From an uncultured Bacteroidales bacterium (lineage in GTDB: Bacteria; Bacteroidota; Bacteroidia; Bacteroidales; UBA3663), in assembly GCA_937899265.1 (NCBI GenBank), contig CALBPV010000057.1:1-6566 (forward strand): a stretch of 6,566 nt of DNA. Reading direction: 5' to 3'. The notes under the pieces are model-generated. The model searched no databases. It saw nothing but the letters and a program-made list of their open reading frames with translations, and was not told the origin of the DNA. The translations under genes were made by a program, and so were the position numbers. The number at the start of each line of letters is the position of its first letter. Positions within the stretch are counted from its first letter, which is position 1. Of this stretch, positions 5,109 to 6,566 are shown piece by piece.

Positions 5109-5139
5109 ATTGCGGTTTCAAAAAAACACGCTATCTTTG
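5109..5139 (+). promoter_or_regulatory. Bacteroidetes-type promoter for the right-hand secreted protein gene
   Basis: TATCTTTG at 5132-5139 fits TAnnTTTG, with ATTG at 5109-5112 as a one-mismatch -33 box and a 19-bp spacer. Transcription would start near 5146, giving a leader of about 90 nt before the ATG at 5236. The -7 box and following bases (TATCTTTGtgCCG) closely resemble those of the ATPase promoter (TATCTTTGcaCCG), but no TGTTTnnAAACA dyad is present here. Confidence 0.65.
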
Positions 5140-5164
5140 TGCCGTATTATTGGGTATTGTAAGC

Positions 5165-5239
5165 ATGTATCCGGTAAAACAAAGATGGACAAAACAATTT
5201 TTTTATCATAATTACCTATTAAAAATTAAATGTGTATGA
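5165..5239 (+). CDS. Possible 24-residue leader ORF overlapping the downstream start
   Basis: An ATG at 5165 opens a 24-codon frame (beginning MYPVKQRWTK, basic and aromatic-rich) that ends at TGA 5237-5239. This stop overlaps the ATG of the secreted-protein gene as ATGA, the arrangement used for translational coupling. It lies wholly inside the predicted leader RNA. There is no homology or Shine-Dalgarno support, and a 25-codon frame in AT-rich DNA can arise by chance. Confidence 0.2.
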   Translation: MYPVKQRWTKQFFYHNYLLKIKCV

Positions 5240-6566
5240 AGAAAAGTTTTTACCTCTTTGCGGCTGCCGCCATGGCGTTGTCCACCAGCGCATACGGTCA
5301 GGTCGAAATCACGGGAGAACGTACCACGTTTGAACCGTCCGACTGGTCAGGTTTGTCCGATCAGGATGGCACGATGATTGTCAACGCACAGGTTACCGTT
5401 ACAGATCCGTTGGTCAACTACTGCGCTTTCGCTTGGATTAACGGCGAGCCCGTTATTCTCGGCGGCAATGCCGTAGTGCGTTTCCATGACACGCCCGACA
5501 CGGATGCCCCTTCTGATGAAGATATCATCAACGCGGGCTACGAAGATTATATGAAAGACGTGCACGGCAACTATGCTACCGCCCTTCCTTACCACTGGAT
5601 TATTCAGGGCCAAGGCAACGAGATTTATCTCGACTCCCGTTGTACCCTCGGCGGCACCATCACCGGCGACGGCGATTTGACCATCTACATGAGCCAGAAC
5701 GACATTCTCAACATGACGTTCTATGAAACCGGTGTGGATCAGGAAGGCAACACCACATTCAACGGCTTATTTGCTCTTCATGAGTTCACGGGTACGCTCT
5801 ACCTCAAGGCTCTCGACGGCTATGCTTGCGACACCGTATTCTTCGGCGACAGTTGGCCCGGCGGCAATGCTTCCGGCACTTTCGCTGCCAACAATGTGTG
5901 GAATTACATCCCTCAGACTCTTGATGTGACAGCTCTCAATAAGCCCGTCATTACCAAAAAAACGCAGACGGCTACAAGCCACATGGCAATTCCCTATGTC
6001 AGAGGTGCTGCGGAAATCCGTATTCCTGACGGAGCCTCTTTCTATTTCAAGGCAGGTGTCAGCGGTGAGTATGATGCTGATTTCTACGGATCCGGCACTG
6101 AGCGCCACCTCGAGATTTATTCCTTGACAGGAATAACTCAGGTTTTCAACGGCGAGTTAAATCCCTATTGTAAATACGCTTACTGCCGCACCACTCCCTA
6201 CCTCTTCTTCAATAGCAGTGCCGCCAATATGAGCAACAGTACCAACGGACTTTCCTATCGTGGTGCCGGCGGTATTATCGGCGGTACAGGCTATCTCTCC
6301 ACTTGGATGTCCACGAACGATGGACGCGCCGAGACCTGGAACCCCGGTTATCCTTATCACACCGTCGGCCAGATGTCGGTTCGATACGCTACCCCCTGCT
6401 CTACCGATGCTTGGGAATTTGACTTCGACGGCCAGAAGATGGATGTTCTCAACATACCCGACAGCGGTTACTATCAGTTCTCCAACTCCACCAATATTAT
6501 CCGTATCGCCCTGCTTCCCGGTTCGTTCAAGACCGCTCCCAAGGAGGGTAACTACCAACTCATCAA
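5236..6566 (+). CDS. Large secreted/surface protein, N-terminal part (3' end outside window)
   Basis: The frame is open from ATG 5236 to the window edge, giving 443 residues. It begins with a signal peptide: MKKSFYLF, a hydrophobic core and likely cleavage near 'SAYGQ' (residues 18-22). An ATG at 5230 would add Met-Cys; an in-frame TAA at 5227-5229 rules out anything longer. The mature part is rich in Gly, Asn, Thr and aromatics with few charged residues. It contains short strand-like segments such as TLGGTITGDGDLTIYM (residues 137-152), reminiscent of beta-helix or autotransporter-like strands, as well as a 'YRGAGGIIGGTGYLSTWM' stretch (339-356). I recognise no catalytic motif. Export across the inner membrane is well supported; surface display and a glycan or adhesion role are guesses. 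It has its own promoter at 5109-5139. No TonB-dependent transporter or SusD-like partner gene is visible. Confidence 0.85.
   Translation, partial: MKKSFYLFAAAAMALSTSAYGQVEITGERTTFEPSDWSGLSDQDGTMIVNAQVTVTDPLVNYCAFAWINGEPVILGGNAVVRFHDTPDTDAPSDEDIINAGYEDYMKDVHGNYATALPYHWIIQGQGNEIYLDSRCTLGGTITGDGDLTIYMSQNDILNMTFYETGVDQEGNTTFNGLFALHEFTGTLYLKALDGYACDTVFFGDSWPGGNASGTFAANNVWNYIPQTLDVTALNKPVITKKTQTATSHMAIPYVRGAAEIRIPDGASFYFKAGVSGEYDADFYGSGTERHLEIYSLTGITQVFNGELNPYCKYAYCRTTPYLFFNSSAANMSNSTNGLSYRGAGGIIGGTGYLSTWMSTNDGRAETWNPGYPYHTVGQMSVRYATPCSTDAWEFDFDGQKMDVLNIPDSGYYQFSNSTNIIRIALLPGSFKTAPKEGNYQLI

Noticed and set aside
5305..5315. 11-bp match GAAATCACGGG shared with window bases 1-11, as a possible flanking repeat of an inserted cassette
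   Set aside because: The match is short, lies inside coding sequence of both secreted-protein genes (Glu-Ile-Thr-Gly in each), and there is no integrase, transposase or terminal repeat to support an insertion.
5347..6558. Minus-strand frames (5347-5613, 5767-6108, 6157-6558) opposite the right-hand secreted gene
   Set aside because: The plus-strand frame is uninterrupted for 443 codons with a signal peptide and its own promoter; the opposite frames are short shadows.

Overview
The window looks like part of a Bacteroidales chromosome, most likely Prevotella or a close relative. Four things point there: promoters of the Bacteroidetes type (TAnnTTTG -7 boxes) with A-rich leaders and no clear Shine-Dalgarno sequences; a secreted-protein tail of the kind common in Prevotella; an outer-membrane barrel ending in Phe; and two ATPase-nuclease families that are very abundant in this order. 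Genus is an inference.

Layout: (1) 1-489 (+) is the 3' end of a secreted or surface protein gene. (2) 490-595 is a convergent intergenic gap with a doubled GC-rich repeat and an 8-bp tandem array. (3) 596-1648 (-) encodes a signal-peptide-bearing outer-membrane beta-barrel protein. (4) 1726-3294 (-) encodes an AAA-ATPase-like protein fused to a C-terminal PD-(D/E)XK nuclease-like domain; it lies 77 bp upstream of the barrel gene and is probably cotranscribed with it. (5) 3295-3659 is a divergent control region with a promoter at each end, a 22-bp inverted repeat and three evenly spaced TGTTTnnAAACA dyads. (6) 3660-4868 (+) encodes a second ATPase of a different family (AAA_14 with a DUF4143-type C-terminus). 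(7) 4869-5235 is an intergenic gap with several hairpins, a terminator-like element, a promoter and a possible 24-codon leader ORF. (8) 5236-6566 (+) is the 5' part of a large secreted protein gene that runs off the window.

How the genes may work together: the two ATPase genes stand head to head and both encode a P-loop NTPase fused to a nuclease-like fold. The dyad array lies upstream of, and partly within, the promoter of the right-hand gene, so at least that gene looks actively regulated. The biological role of both families is not established, and a shared function is only a hypothesis. The flanking secreted-protein genes look like ordinary surface-protein genes of the lineage. No RNA gene, CRISPR array, transposase or integrase was seen.
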